Below are positions 1 to 5,264 of a DNA stretch of 5,264 bases, piece by piece; positions within the stretch are counted from its first letter, which is position 1, and the number at the start of each line of letters is the position of its first letter. The DNA is from Bacillota bacterium (lineage in GTDB: Bacteria; Bacillota; Clostridia; Christensenellales; Aristaeellaceae). The notes under the pieces are model-generated. The model saw nothing but the letters and a program-made list of their open reading frames with translations. It was not told the origin of the DNA and did no database searches. Made by a program: the position numbers and the translations under genes. Where the stretch lies: NCBI GenBank assembly GCA_023435435.1, contig JAEYRW010000185.1, positions 1-5,264 on the forward strand, written 5' to 3'.

Positions 1-19
1 GACGCGCGCACCACGCACC

Positions 20-57
20 GACGGCGAGGGGGGGGGGGGCCCCCCCCCGCGGCCGTC
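20..57. repeat. G12-C9 palindrome at the end of the LTA synthase-like gene
   Basis: Twelve G (28-39) are followed directly by nine C (40-48), flanked by a second inverted pair GACGGC (20-25) and GCCGTC (52-57). The whole can fold into one hairpin that overlaps the stop codon of the minus-strand gene (58-56). It sits where a terminator is expected, but no T-tract follows on the minus strand. It may be a terminator-like stem or an assembly artefact at the contig edge. Bases 1-19 show nothing else. Confidence 0.5.
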
Positions 58-2104
58 ACCTCTTCACATCGCTCACCGCAAACTCCGCCGTGCGGCTCAG
101 CTCCACGCCCTCGCGGGAGATCTGGGCCACATAGAGGGCTTGAGCGTCGGGGCTCAGGCCGTCGACGCAGGCCACGAGGGTGTGCTTGTCGATGTAGGCG
201 GTGGTGAGTTCAGTCTCGTCGAGGATGATTTTACTGAACTCGTTGAAGTTGTCTCCCCGGATGAGGAGCCTCCCGTACTTGTACTCCGCGGAGCCGATGG
301 CGACGTCGTCGATGCCCATCTTAAGGTTGGTGGGCACGAAGGGATTCTCGCCGTTGAAGACCTCCAGCTCGCCGTAGAGCATGTCGTACTCGAGAATTTC
401 AAGCTCGGTAAGATAGCCGACGCTTTCGCCGAAGTCGGACGCCTGTTGGTGGTAGCGGAAGATCACGCCGTCCTCGATGCCCAGCTGCAAAAGCAGGTTG
501 GCGCTCAGGCGGTAGGCCTGCAAATCGGGGGCGGTGAACTTGGCGCCGTAGTTGTTCCAGATCATGTACTGGGTCTCGAACAGGTCGCCGGACTTGACCG
601 AGGTCGCGTCCCAGTCGAGGGCGGGCAGGTGGTCGCCGTAGAACACGCAAATCACCGGCTCGTCAAAATCGTTCATGGCGGCGATGAACTCCTTCAAAAA
701 GTCATCCATGCCCTTTTGGAGGTTCACGAAGTTCTGAAGCTGAATCTGGTTGAAGTACGGGCCGGGATCTTCCACCTGGATTCCGTCCTGGGCGCACTTG
801 AGCAGGTAATCGGAGGGATACTTCCCGTGGGTGGAGACGGTGATGCCGAACACAAAATCCCGGCCGGCTGTGGCGTTCATGGCGTCCTCGATGGAATCGG
901 TCATCCGCTCGTCCTTGGCCCAGCCGATCTCGCCGTAATCCAGGTCGTCCATGTACTCCATGGACTCAAAGACGTTGAACCCGAGGCGCGAATAGACCTC
1001 GTTTCTGCCGTAGAAGGTCGCCATATAGTCGTGCACGGCGGTGGAGGTGTAGCCAAGCCGGTTGAGCACGTAACAGATGGTCTCGCAAGGCGTCTCGCGC
1101 AGAACCGTGTAGTACGGGTACTCGCCCGCGCCGAAGAAATCGAGGTCCATGCCTGTGAGAATCTCAAACTCTGTGTTCGCGGTGCCGCCGCCCACCACGG
1201 GCACATACAGCGCGCCGGAGGGCCACTGTTCCAGCAGCTGGTGGTAGTAGGGCGTCGGATCGTCCGAAAGCTGGACGTCGTCCGATAGGGTGTCCGCGTC
1301 GAAGAACGATTCGAGCTGGACATAGATGATGTTCGGCACCACGTTTTCCGCCTTGACAGGCTCGGTGGTGGAGTCGATGACGGAGATGATGTCGTCGACG
1401 GTGTCCGCCGAGTACCGCTCGGGCTTGGAGATGCCCATGTCGGCAAACGTGTTGATGAACGTGTAGGCAAAACCGTAGTCCTGATACGCGTCCTTGAGCG
1501 TCGGGAACCGGGAAGCGATGAGCCCCGTATCGACGCACAGTCGCATGCAGCCCCAGGTGATGGCCGTGAGCACGGCGAGCCCGACGAGGGTGAACATGTA
1601 CGGCACGCGCGCGCGCTTGGGCGCGCGGACAAAGAAGAGCACAATCAGCCCCACGATGATGGCGATGCCGCCGAACATGAACGCGATCTCATACCAGGTG
1701 AAATACACCGTGATGAGCGAAAACATGTCCTTGACGAGCATCACATCCGCAATCGTGAAGGGTTGCGTGCGGAAGGAGATCACGATGTAGTTGACGATTC
1801 CCAGCGTCATCCAGAGAAGCGTGACGGTGGTGAGCGTAGCGATCCGGCGGTGGAATATCTGGGAAAACGCCAGTGTATTGAGGATGAGGAGCCAGTCAAG
1901 CGCCAGCATCAGGGGATGCTGACAGGCAAACGAGACGAGCTTGATCCCCGAGCGCCGGTTCAGAAGCTCCAGCAGAAGCGTAAGCAGCACCGAAAGACCC
2001 AGGAGCGTGACGAGCTGCCACCTGAGCTTATGGCTGTCGCGCCGCAAGGGCTCGCGCGAATGGCGCACTTCGGTCATGCGCTTGAGATTTTCTATGATCT
2101 TCAT
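56..2104 (-). CDS. LTA synthase-like membrane phosphoglycerol transferase (sulfatase fold) with C-terminal TIG-like domain
   Basis: A 682-residue polytopic enzyme of the LtaS/MdoB superfamily. Such proteins transfer phosphoglycerol (or a related group) from lipid or polymer donors outside the membrane; the exact product cannot be read from sequence. About five helices lie at residues 28-48, 64-83, 88-111, 136-159 and 168-187, followed by an extracellular sulfatase-fold domain at about 256-560. Expected catalytic and metal residues are present: E265 in QLESFFD, nucleophile T308 in GGGTANTEF, and D491-H492 in FYGDHLP. H426 in STHGKY and R367 in FYGRNEVY match the substrate site of S. aureus LtaS. 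Residues about 596-676 form an additional beta-rich segment containing LLIRGDNFNEFSKIIL, resembling an IPT/TIG Ig-like domain and not part of the classical LtaS core. The ATG start has GGAGG four bases upstream and lies 12 bases after the yqhQ stop, so the two are probably cotranscribed. Family assignment is confident, substrate is not. Confidence 0.93.
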   Translation of the reverse strand: MKIIENLKRMTEVRHSREPLRRDSHKLRWQLVTLLGLSVLLTLLLELLNRRSGIKLVSFACQHPLMLALDWLLILNTLAFSQIFHRRIATLTTVTLLWMTLGIVNYIVISFRTQPFTIADVMLVKDMFSLITVYFTWYEIAFMFGGIAIIVGLIVLFFVRAPKRARVPYMFTLVGLAVLTAITWGCMRLCVDTGLIASRFPTLKDAYQDYGFAYTFINTFADMGISKPERYSADTVDDIISVIDSTTEPVKAENVVPNIIYVQLESFFDADTLSDDVQLSDDPTPYYHQLLEQWPSGALYVPVVGGGTANTEFEILTGMDLDFFGAGEYPYYTVLRETPCETICYVLNRLGYTSTAVHDYMATFYGRNEVYSRLGFNVFESMEYMDDLDYGEIGWAKDERMTDSIEDAMNATAGRDFVFGITVSTHGKYPSDYLLKCAQDGIQVEDPGPYFNQIQLQNFVNLQKGMDDFLKEFIAAMNDFDEPVICVFYGDHLPALDWDATSVKSGDLFETQYMIWNNYGAKFTAPDLQAYRLSANLLLQLGIEDGVIFRYHQQASDFGESVGYLTELEILEYDMLYGELEVFNGENPFVPTNLKMGIDDVAIGSAEYKYGRLLIRGDNFNEFSKIILDETELTTAYIDKHTLVACVDGLSPDAQALYVAQISREGVELSRTAEFAVSDVKR

Positions 2105-2108
2105 TGAT

Positions 2109-2113
2109 CCTCC
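2109..2113 (-). promoter_or_regulatory. Ribosome binding site of the LTA synthase-like gene
   Basis: On the minus strand GGAGG lies four bases before ATG 2104, within the 12-base gap after the yqhQ stop (TAG, 2119-2117). The spacing is slightly short but usable, and the gap has no room for a separate promoter. Confidence 0.8.
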
Positions 2114-2116
2114 GGC

Positions 2117-3040
2117 CTACCAATTGTCGCTTCCGTCCGCGGGAACGACTTTTTCCATGGCGGCAATGGCGCACTCGATCATGCCGTCGTCCGGTTCCTG
2201 GGTCGTGATCCGCTGAAGCCACATGCCCGGTGCGGAGATCGCGCGCGTAAACGCGTTGTCCTTGCGCCCCGCAAGCTTCAAAAGCTCATAACCGATGCCC
2301 ACGACGATGGGCAGACACAGAACCTTGATCGTGACGCGCAAAATGGTGGGAATGTTGGTCGGAATGAAGATCGCGACCACAATGCCGACGACGAGCATCA
2401 GCATGAGAAACGACGTGCCGCACCGGGGGTGGAACCGCCTTTGGGCGCGGATGTTCTCGACGGTAAGGGGCTTGCCCTGCTCATAGCAGAATATGGTCTT
2501 GTGCTCCGCGCCGTGATACTGGAACGTCCTGTGGATGTCCTTCATGCGCGAGATCGCCCAAATATAGCCCACAAAGATGGCGATGCGCACAAGCCCCTCG
2601 AACGTCGACTGAATGAACCTCTGGTTCGCGAGGAAGGGCATGGGGATCTGGAGCCAGCGATAGATCTGGGTGGGCATGTACATAAAGAGGAAAAAGCCCA
2701 GCGCGAACGCCAGCACCATGGCAAGCGGCATCAGAACGGCGGAAAACACCTTGTCCCAGAAGGTTTTGCCTTCCTTCTTTTCGTCCTCCTCGAGCCCCGC
2801 GAGCGCGGCTGAGCGCATGAGGTATTTATAGCCCACGCTGAGGGAATCAAACATATTGAAGATTCCGCGGACAAACGGCACCTTGAGGATTTGGGGCCGA
2901 CTGTTTTTTTTCGTCGGGGATTCCTCCAGCACGATCTCGCCCTCGGGCGTGCGAACGGCCATGGCAGTGTTCTGCGGGCCGACCATCATGATGCCCTCGA
3001 TGAGCGCCTGACCGCCAATCGATGTCTTTTTTTCAGCCAT
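2117..3040 (-). CDS. yqhQ: YqhQ-family DUF1385 multipass membrane protein
   Basis: A 307-residue protein with the signatures of the DUF1385/COG3872 family (YqhQ of Bacillus subtilis), widespread in Firmicutes and, as far as I know, without an established biochemical role. Conserved blocks seen are GGQALIEGIMM (9-19), PFVRGIFNM (55-63), YHGAEHKTIFCYE (175-187), HPRCGTSF (204-211) and a C-terminal QEPDDGMIECAIAAM (281-295). The conserved His, Glu and Cys residues suggest metal binding, an inference only. Hydrophobic segments at about 99-123, 151-166, 209-228 and 235-253 suggest four membrane passes. Length is normal for the family. The ATG at 3040 is preceded by AAAGGA seven bases upstream and by a consensus promoter. 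It is first in a two-gene unit with the LTA synthase-like gene. In many Firmicutes I recall this gene near prmC and prfA, which are not seen here. Two A-tracts lie in the coding strand, A7 near codon 4 and A8 near codon 45. Confidence 0.93.
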   Translation of the reverse strand: MAEKKTSIGGQALIEGIMMVGPQNTAMAVRTPEGEIVLEESPTKKNSRPQILKVPFVRGIFNMFDSLSVGYKYLMRSAALAGLEEDEKKEGKTFWDKVFSAVLMPLAMVLAFALGFFLFMYMPTQIYRWLQIPMPFLANQRFIQSTFEGLVRIAIFVGYIWAISRMKDIHRTFQYHGAEHKTIFCYEQGKPLTVENIRAQRRFHPRCGTSFLMLMLVVGIVVAIFIPTNIPTILRVTIKVLCLPIVVGIGYELLKLAGRKDNAFTRAISAPGMWLQRITTQEPDDGMIECAIAAMEKVVPADGSDNW

Positions 3041-3047
3041 TCTAAAA

Positions 3048-3053
3048 TCCTTT
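3048..3053 (-). promoter_or_regulatory. Ribosome binding site of yqhQ
   Basis: On the minus strand AAAGGA lies seven bases upstream of ATG 3040. A small 5-bp hairpin (CGCAT at 3059-3063 with ATGCG at 3069-3073, 5-base loop) sits just upstream in the predicted leader. It is too weak to call a regulatory element. Confidence 0.7.
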
Positions 3054-3089
3054 CATGACGCATGTAAAATGCGCGTACAATCACATCAT

Positions 3090-3117
3090 ATTATACACCC
3101 GCGCCTGAATATGTCAA
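3090..3117 (-). promoter_or_regulatory. Consensus sigma-A promoter for yqhQ-LTA synthase unit
   Basis: Read on the minus strand, TTGACA (3117-3112) and TATAAT (3095-3090) are separated by 16 bases, and both hexamers match consensus exactly. The expected transcript start is near 3083, giving a leader of about 43 bases before the ATG at 3040. The region is AT-rich compared with the surrounding GC-rich coding DNA. Such a match suggests strong, largely constitutive expression unless a repressor acts. Confidence 0.85.
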
Positions 3118-3155
3118 ACGGATATACGGTTACTTCCATATCTGCCTCGGCATGG

Positions 3156-3185
3156 TTGACCCGCCCCCCCACCGTTTGGTATACT
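3156..3185 (+). promoter_or_regulatory. Sigma-A promoter with extended -10 for the membrane protein-glycosidase unit
   Basis: TTGACC (3156-3161) and TATACT (3180-3185) are separated by 18 bases, and TG at 3177-3178 gives an extended -10 (TGGTATACT). The expected start is near 3192, just before the Shine-Dalgarno sequence, leaving a leader of about 18 bases to the TTG codon. The spacer contains seven consecutive C (3164-3170). The promoter lies back to back with the minus-strand promoter. Confidence 0.75.
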
Positions 3186-3194
3186 ATGCGGGAC

Positions 3195-3202
3195 AGGGAG
3201 GG
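3195..3202 (+). promoter_or_regulatory. Ribosome binding site deciding the TTG start at 3210
   Basis: AGGGAGGG lies seven bases before TTG at 3210. It is the only strong Shine-Dalgarno match in this region, and no ATG or GTG sits at proper distance, so it fixes the start of the small membrane protein. Confidence 0.8.
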
Positions 3203-3209
3203 TTCCCAT

Positions 3210-3665
3210 TTGAAGAAAAGAGAGATCATCCGGCTCATTCTGATGCCGATCGCCTTTGTCGCCGTGGTGCTGTTCGCGCTCCTCATGCCCACCGGCACGC
3301 GCTACACCTCGGCGGACGACATCCTTTCCGTTTCCGTGACGCCCGGGGGCGGCGAAACGACAACCCTCGACGCGCGCGCGGACGTCGAGGCATTCGTCGA
3401 TTGGCTCAACCTGACCGTGCCCCCCGAGGACATGTGCTTTGTCCGGGAAACGGACGATTACAACTTGGACGGAGCGGACTTCCGTATGGTTGCCGATCAG
3501 GTGCCCGATAAAATGACAGGGCTTGACGATGCCGAGACGTTCGCGTATTCGATTTACCATATGTACCTATCGATCGCGGGCAATGTGCTTTTTTATAATG
3601 GCGTCGAGTACGACATTTCGCCCGAGGCCGTCGAGGCCATCGGGAAGATCGGAGGATCAGAATGA
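3210..3665 (+). CDS. Small single-pass membrane-anchored protein of unknown family (TTG start)
   Basis: I do not recognise this 151-residue protein. It opens with MKKREIIRL, then one hydrophobic helix at about 7-27, and ends in an acidic, soluble segment of about 120 residues rich in Asp and Glu. The positive-inside rule places this segment outside the membrane. There is no lipobox cysteine; the only cysteine is C76. The segment alternates short beta-like stretches (LSVSVTPGG, NVLFYNGVEYDIS) with helix-like ones (ADVEAFVDWL, DDAETFAYSIYHMYLSI), consistent with a small compact domain. I chose TTG at 3210 because AGGGAGGG lies seven bases upstream and the predicted transcript starts near 3192. 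The in-frame ATG at 3186 lies on the promoter and has no ribosome site, and the ATG at 3069 lies upstream of the promoter. The stop overlaps the next gene's ATG (ATGA), indicating translational coupling to the glycosidase. The role is unknown; a surface sensor or accessory protein is only a guess. Confidence 0.82.
   Translation: MKKREIIRLILMPIAFVAVVLFALLMPTGTRYTSADDILSVSVTPGGGETTTLDARADVEAFVDWLNLTVPPEDMCFVRETDDYNLDGADFRMVADQVPDKMTGLDDAETFAYSIYHMYLSIAGNVLFYNGVEYDISPEAVEAIGKIGGSE
3651..3655 (+). promoter_or_regulatory. Ribosome binding site of the glycosidase, inside the upstream gene
   Basis: GGAGG is six bases before ATG 3662 and lies within the last codons of the upstream gene. Together with the ATGA stop-start overlap it supports coupled translation and the chosen glycosidase start. 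Confidence 0.85.
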
Positions 3666-5128
3666 ACATCGCGAAATGGGACAGATTTGAGGCGCGCTTT
3701 CAGGGCCCGCAAACGGGAAAGCCCTGCGCCGAGGCGGAATTCGCCGCGGAATTCAGGCACGAGAACCGCGCGGTCTATGTCGAGGGCTTCTGCGACGGGG
3801 ATGGAGTCTATGTCCTGCGCTTCATGCCGGACGCGGAGGGCGCGTGGACATACGTCACCCGCAGCGCTGTCGCGGCCCTTGACGGCCTCAGCGGGGGCTT
3901 CGACTGCGTTCCCGCCCGGGCGGGCGTCCACGGCCCCGTGCGCGTGGCCACCGCGACGGCGGACGAATGGCACCGCTACGCGCCCTCCACGCGGCTTCGC
4001 TATGCCGACGGGACGGATTACTCCTGCGTCGGCACCACCTGCTACTGCTGGACGCATCAGGGGGACGCCCTCGAGGAAAGGACGCTCGCGACCCTCTCCG
4101 AAGGATCTTTCAACAAGATTCGCATGTGCGTGTTCCCCAAGCACTACGTCTTCAATGAGAACGATCCGGAATTTTATCCGTTCATGGGCGGAAAGACGGG
4201 CGACGGCTACGCGTGGGACTTCGAGACCTTCGACCCGCGCTATTGGGCGCACCTCGAAAAGCGGATCGACCAGCTCGCCGCGCTGGGCATCGAGGCCGAC
4301 CTCATCCTCTTTCATCCCTACGACCGCTGGGGCTTTTCGAGCATGCCCCCCGAGGCCGACCGGCGCTACCTGCGCCACATCGTCGCGCGGCTTTCCTCCT
4401 TCCGCAACGTGTGGTGGTCGTTCGCCAACGAGTTTGACCTGATGCCCGGCAAGACCGTCGAGGATTGGGACGACTTTTTCCGGCTCGTCCAGCAGAAGGA
4501 CCCCGCCCAACACCTCCGGTCCATCCACAACTGCCGGGGCTTCTACGACCACAACAAGCCCTGGGTCACCCACTGCTCCATCCAGCACTCCGACATGGAG
4601 AAGGTGCCCGAGTGGCTCGATCTGTACCGGAAACCCGTGGTCGTCGACGAGTGCTGCTACGAGGGCAACATTCCCAATTACTGGGGCTCCATCACCGCCG
4701 AGGAAATGGTCAACCGCATGTGGGACGGCTTCTCCCGCGGCGCGTACGTGGGCCACGGCGAGACCTACCTCGACCCCGACGACGTGCTCTGGTGGGCAAA
4801 GGGCGGCGTTCTCCGCGGCAAGAGCCCGGAACGCATCCGGTTTTTGCGAAAAATAATCGAGTCCATGCCCGCCAACCCCACGCCAGCCCTCGAGCGATCC
4901 CGCGTGCTCGGCCAAAATTACGGTGAGGAAAAATACCTCTACTACTATGGCCTGCGCCAGCCCGGCCTCAAGGACTTCGAACTCCCGGAAGGCAAAAAGT
5001 ACCGCGCCGAAGTCTTCGACGCGTGGAACATGACCGTCGCCCCCGTCGAAGGGACCTTCTCCGACAAAGCCCTCGTCCCCATGCCCACCAAACCTTACTG
5101 CGGACTCATCCTCACGAGGGTGAAGTAA
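3662..5128 (+). CDS. Cytoplasmic glycoside hydrolase-like protein (DUF5060 / DUF4038 / DUF5605 architecture)
   Basis: A 488-residue predicted glycosidase. An N-terminal beta-sandwich of DUF5060 type covers about 1-95 (KWDRFEARFQG, FCDGDGVYVLRFMPDAEGAWTY). A TIM-barrel of DUF4038 type follows at about 100-405 (GTTCYCWTHQ 124-133, FNKIRMCVFPKHY 150-162, WWSFANEFDLM 251-261, VVVDECCYEG 326-335, GHGETY 364-369). A DUF5605-like beta domain ends the protein at about 412-488 (YLYYYGLRQPG, FDAWNMTV). By analogy with retaining (beta/alpha)8 glycosidases, E257 after Asn256 is the likely acid/base and E330 the likely nucleophile; this is an inference from motif context. There is no signal peptide or membrane segment, so it should act inside the cell on imported or internal oligosaccharides. 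The substrate is unknown; related DUF4038 proteins include apiosidases acting on plant pectin, but this architecture differs. The ATG overlaps the upstream stop by 4 bases and has GGAGG six bases before it. No transporter or regulator is visible. Confidence 0.9.
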   Translation: MNIAKWDRFEARFQGPQTGKPCAEAEFAAEFRHENRAVYVEGFCDGDGVYVLRFMPDAEGAWTYVTRSAVAALDGLSGGFDCVPARAGVHGPVRVATATADEWHRYAPSTRLRYADGTDYSCVGTTCYCWTHQGDALEERTLATLSEGSFNKIRMCVFPKHYVFNENDPEFYPFMGGKTGDGYAWDFETFDPRYWAHLEKRIDQLAALGIEADLILFHPYDRWGFSSMPPEADRRYLRHIVARLSSFRNVWWSFANEFDLMPGKTVEDWDDFFRLVQQKDPAQHLRSIHNCRGFYDHNKPWVTHCSIQHSDMEKVPEWLDLYRKPVVVDECCYEGNIPNYWGSITAEEMVNRMWDGFSRGAYVGHGETYLDPDDVLWWAKGGVLRGKSPERIRFLRKIIESMPANPTPALERSRVLGQNYGEEKYLYYYGLRQPGLKDFELPEGKKYRAEVFDAWNMTVAPVEGTFSDKALVPMPTKPYCGLILTRVK

Positions 5129-5156
5129 CGCCGGGAGCGCCGCCTCCGGACCCCCG

Positions 5157-5179
5157 CTCAAGGGACATTGCCCCTTGAG
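5157..5179. repeat. Perfect 8-bp inverted repeat, possible dispersed intergenic palindrome
   Basis: CTCAAGGG (5157-5164) and CCCTTGAG (5172-5179) are perfect inverted arms around a 7-base loop. The element begins 28 bases after the glycosidase stop and is preceded by CTCCGGACCCCC. From memory, similar CCTCCGGACCCCC...CCCCTTGAG stretches recur between genes in gut Clostridia genomes, so this may be a REP-like repeat; I cannot check copy number. No T-tract follows, so it is a poor classical terminator. Confidence 0.55.
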
Positions 5180-5213
5180 AATCCCGGATTAGAGGAAAGA
5201 GAAACATTGTCCG

Positions 5214-5248
5214 TCGGATCGCCCGGGGGCCAACCCCGGCCGATCCGA
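5214..5248. terminator. Strong hairpin, terminator-like but lacking a clear T-tract
   Basis: TCGGATCG (5214-5221) pairs with CGATCCGA (5241-5248). After one C-C mismatch, CCGGGG (5223-5228) pairs with CCCCGG (5234-5239) around a 5-base loop, a stem of 14 pairs. On the plus strand it is followed only by GAGTTTGTAATG. On the minus strand it is followed by the moderately T-rich GTTTCTCTTT after about ten bases. It could end the glycosidase transcript, a minus-strand transcript from beyond the window, or both. Confidence 0.4.
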
Positions 5249-5264
5249 GTTTGTAATGCGGTAC

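Noticed and set aside
140..1288. A 382-codon open frame on the plus strand opposite the LTA synthase-like gene
   Set aside because: Low-complexity Val/Gly/His/Glu-rich translation typical of antisense shadows, with no family match and no ribosome site; the sense frame carries all catalytic motifs.
1606..1627. Alternating CG tract with nearby inverted copy
   Set aside because: It encodes the basic loop RAPKRAR between membrane helices 4 and 5, so codon choice explains it.
3059..3073. Small hairpin in the yqhQ leader as a riboswitch or attenuator
   Set aside because: The leader is only about 43 bases with a 5-bp stem, too small for a riboswitch and without a terminator.
3069..3209. Upstream ATG starts (3069 and 3186) for the small membrane protein
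   Set aside because: 3069 lies upstream of the predicted promoter and 3186 lies at the promoter -10 edge without a ribosome site. Extension would also place a non-hydrophobic stretch before the membrane helix.
3593..5161. A 522-codon open frame on the minus strand opposite the glycosidase
   Set aside because: It is longer than the sense gene, but it is a complement of GC-rich third positions. It has no recognisable motif, while the sense frame shows clear family motifs, a ribosome site and coupling.
1..5264. CRISPR, tRNA, rRNA, insertion sequence or toxin-antitoxin content
   Set aside because: No spaced direct repeats, cloverleaf, rRNA-like stretches, transposase motifs or paired small toxin-like genes were seen.

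Overview
The window is GC-rich coding DNA with AT-rich promoters and dense gene packing. It most likely comes from a high-GC member of the Clostridia, such as an Oscillospirales- or Christensenellales-type gut bacterium. This rests on a YqhQ/DUF1385 membrane protein, an LtaS-like polymer synthase of Gram-positive type, strong GGAGG-type ribosome binding sites, a TTG start and canonical sigma-A promoters. The lineage is an inference. Both ends carry palindromic sequence and the length is short, so the window may be a whole metagenomic contig.

There are four genes in two divergent pairs around a 169-base control region (3041-3209). On the minus strand, a YqhQ-family multipass membrane protein (3040 to 2117) is followed after 12 bases by an LTA-synthase/sulfatase-fold membrane enzyme (2104 to 56). 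The enzyme has five predicted membrane helices, a full set of catalytic residues and an extra C-terminal Ig-like (TIG/IPT-like) domain. On the plus strand, a small single-pass membrane protein of unknown family (3210-3665, TTG start) overlaps by 4 bases a cytoplasmic glycosidase-like protein (3662-5128) with DUF5060, DUF4038 and DUF5605-type regions.

The control region holds back-to-back promoters. The minus-strand promoter matches consensus exactly (TTGACA, 16 bases, TATAAT). The plus-strand promoter is TTGACC, 18 bases, TATACT with an extended -10 TG and a run of seven C in its spacer. Their -35 boxes are 38 bases apart, so one regulator could affect both units.

The edges are non-coding. 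Bases 1-55 contain a G12-C9 palindrome touching the LTA-synthase stop codon. Bases 5129-5264 contain two strong inverted repeats, one resembling a dispersed intergenic palindrome and one resembling a terminator stem without a clear T-tract.

The minus pair looks like a cell-envelope unit: an anionic polymer or phosphoglycerol transferase with a conserved membrane partner. The plus pair joins an orphan membrane-anchored protein to an intracellular glycoside hydrolase. No transporter, regulator, mobile element, tRNA, rRNA or CRISPR is visible. I see no clear case for a wholly new system. The least explained parts are the orphan membrane protein tied to the glycosidase, and the pairing of YqhQ with a TIG-tailed LTA synthase.
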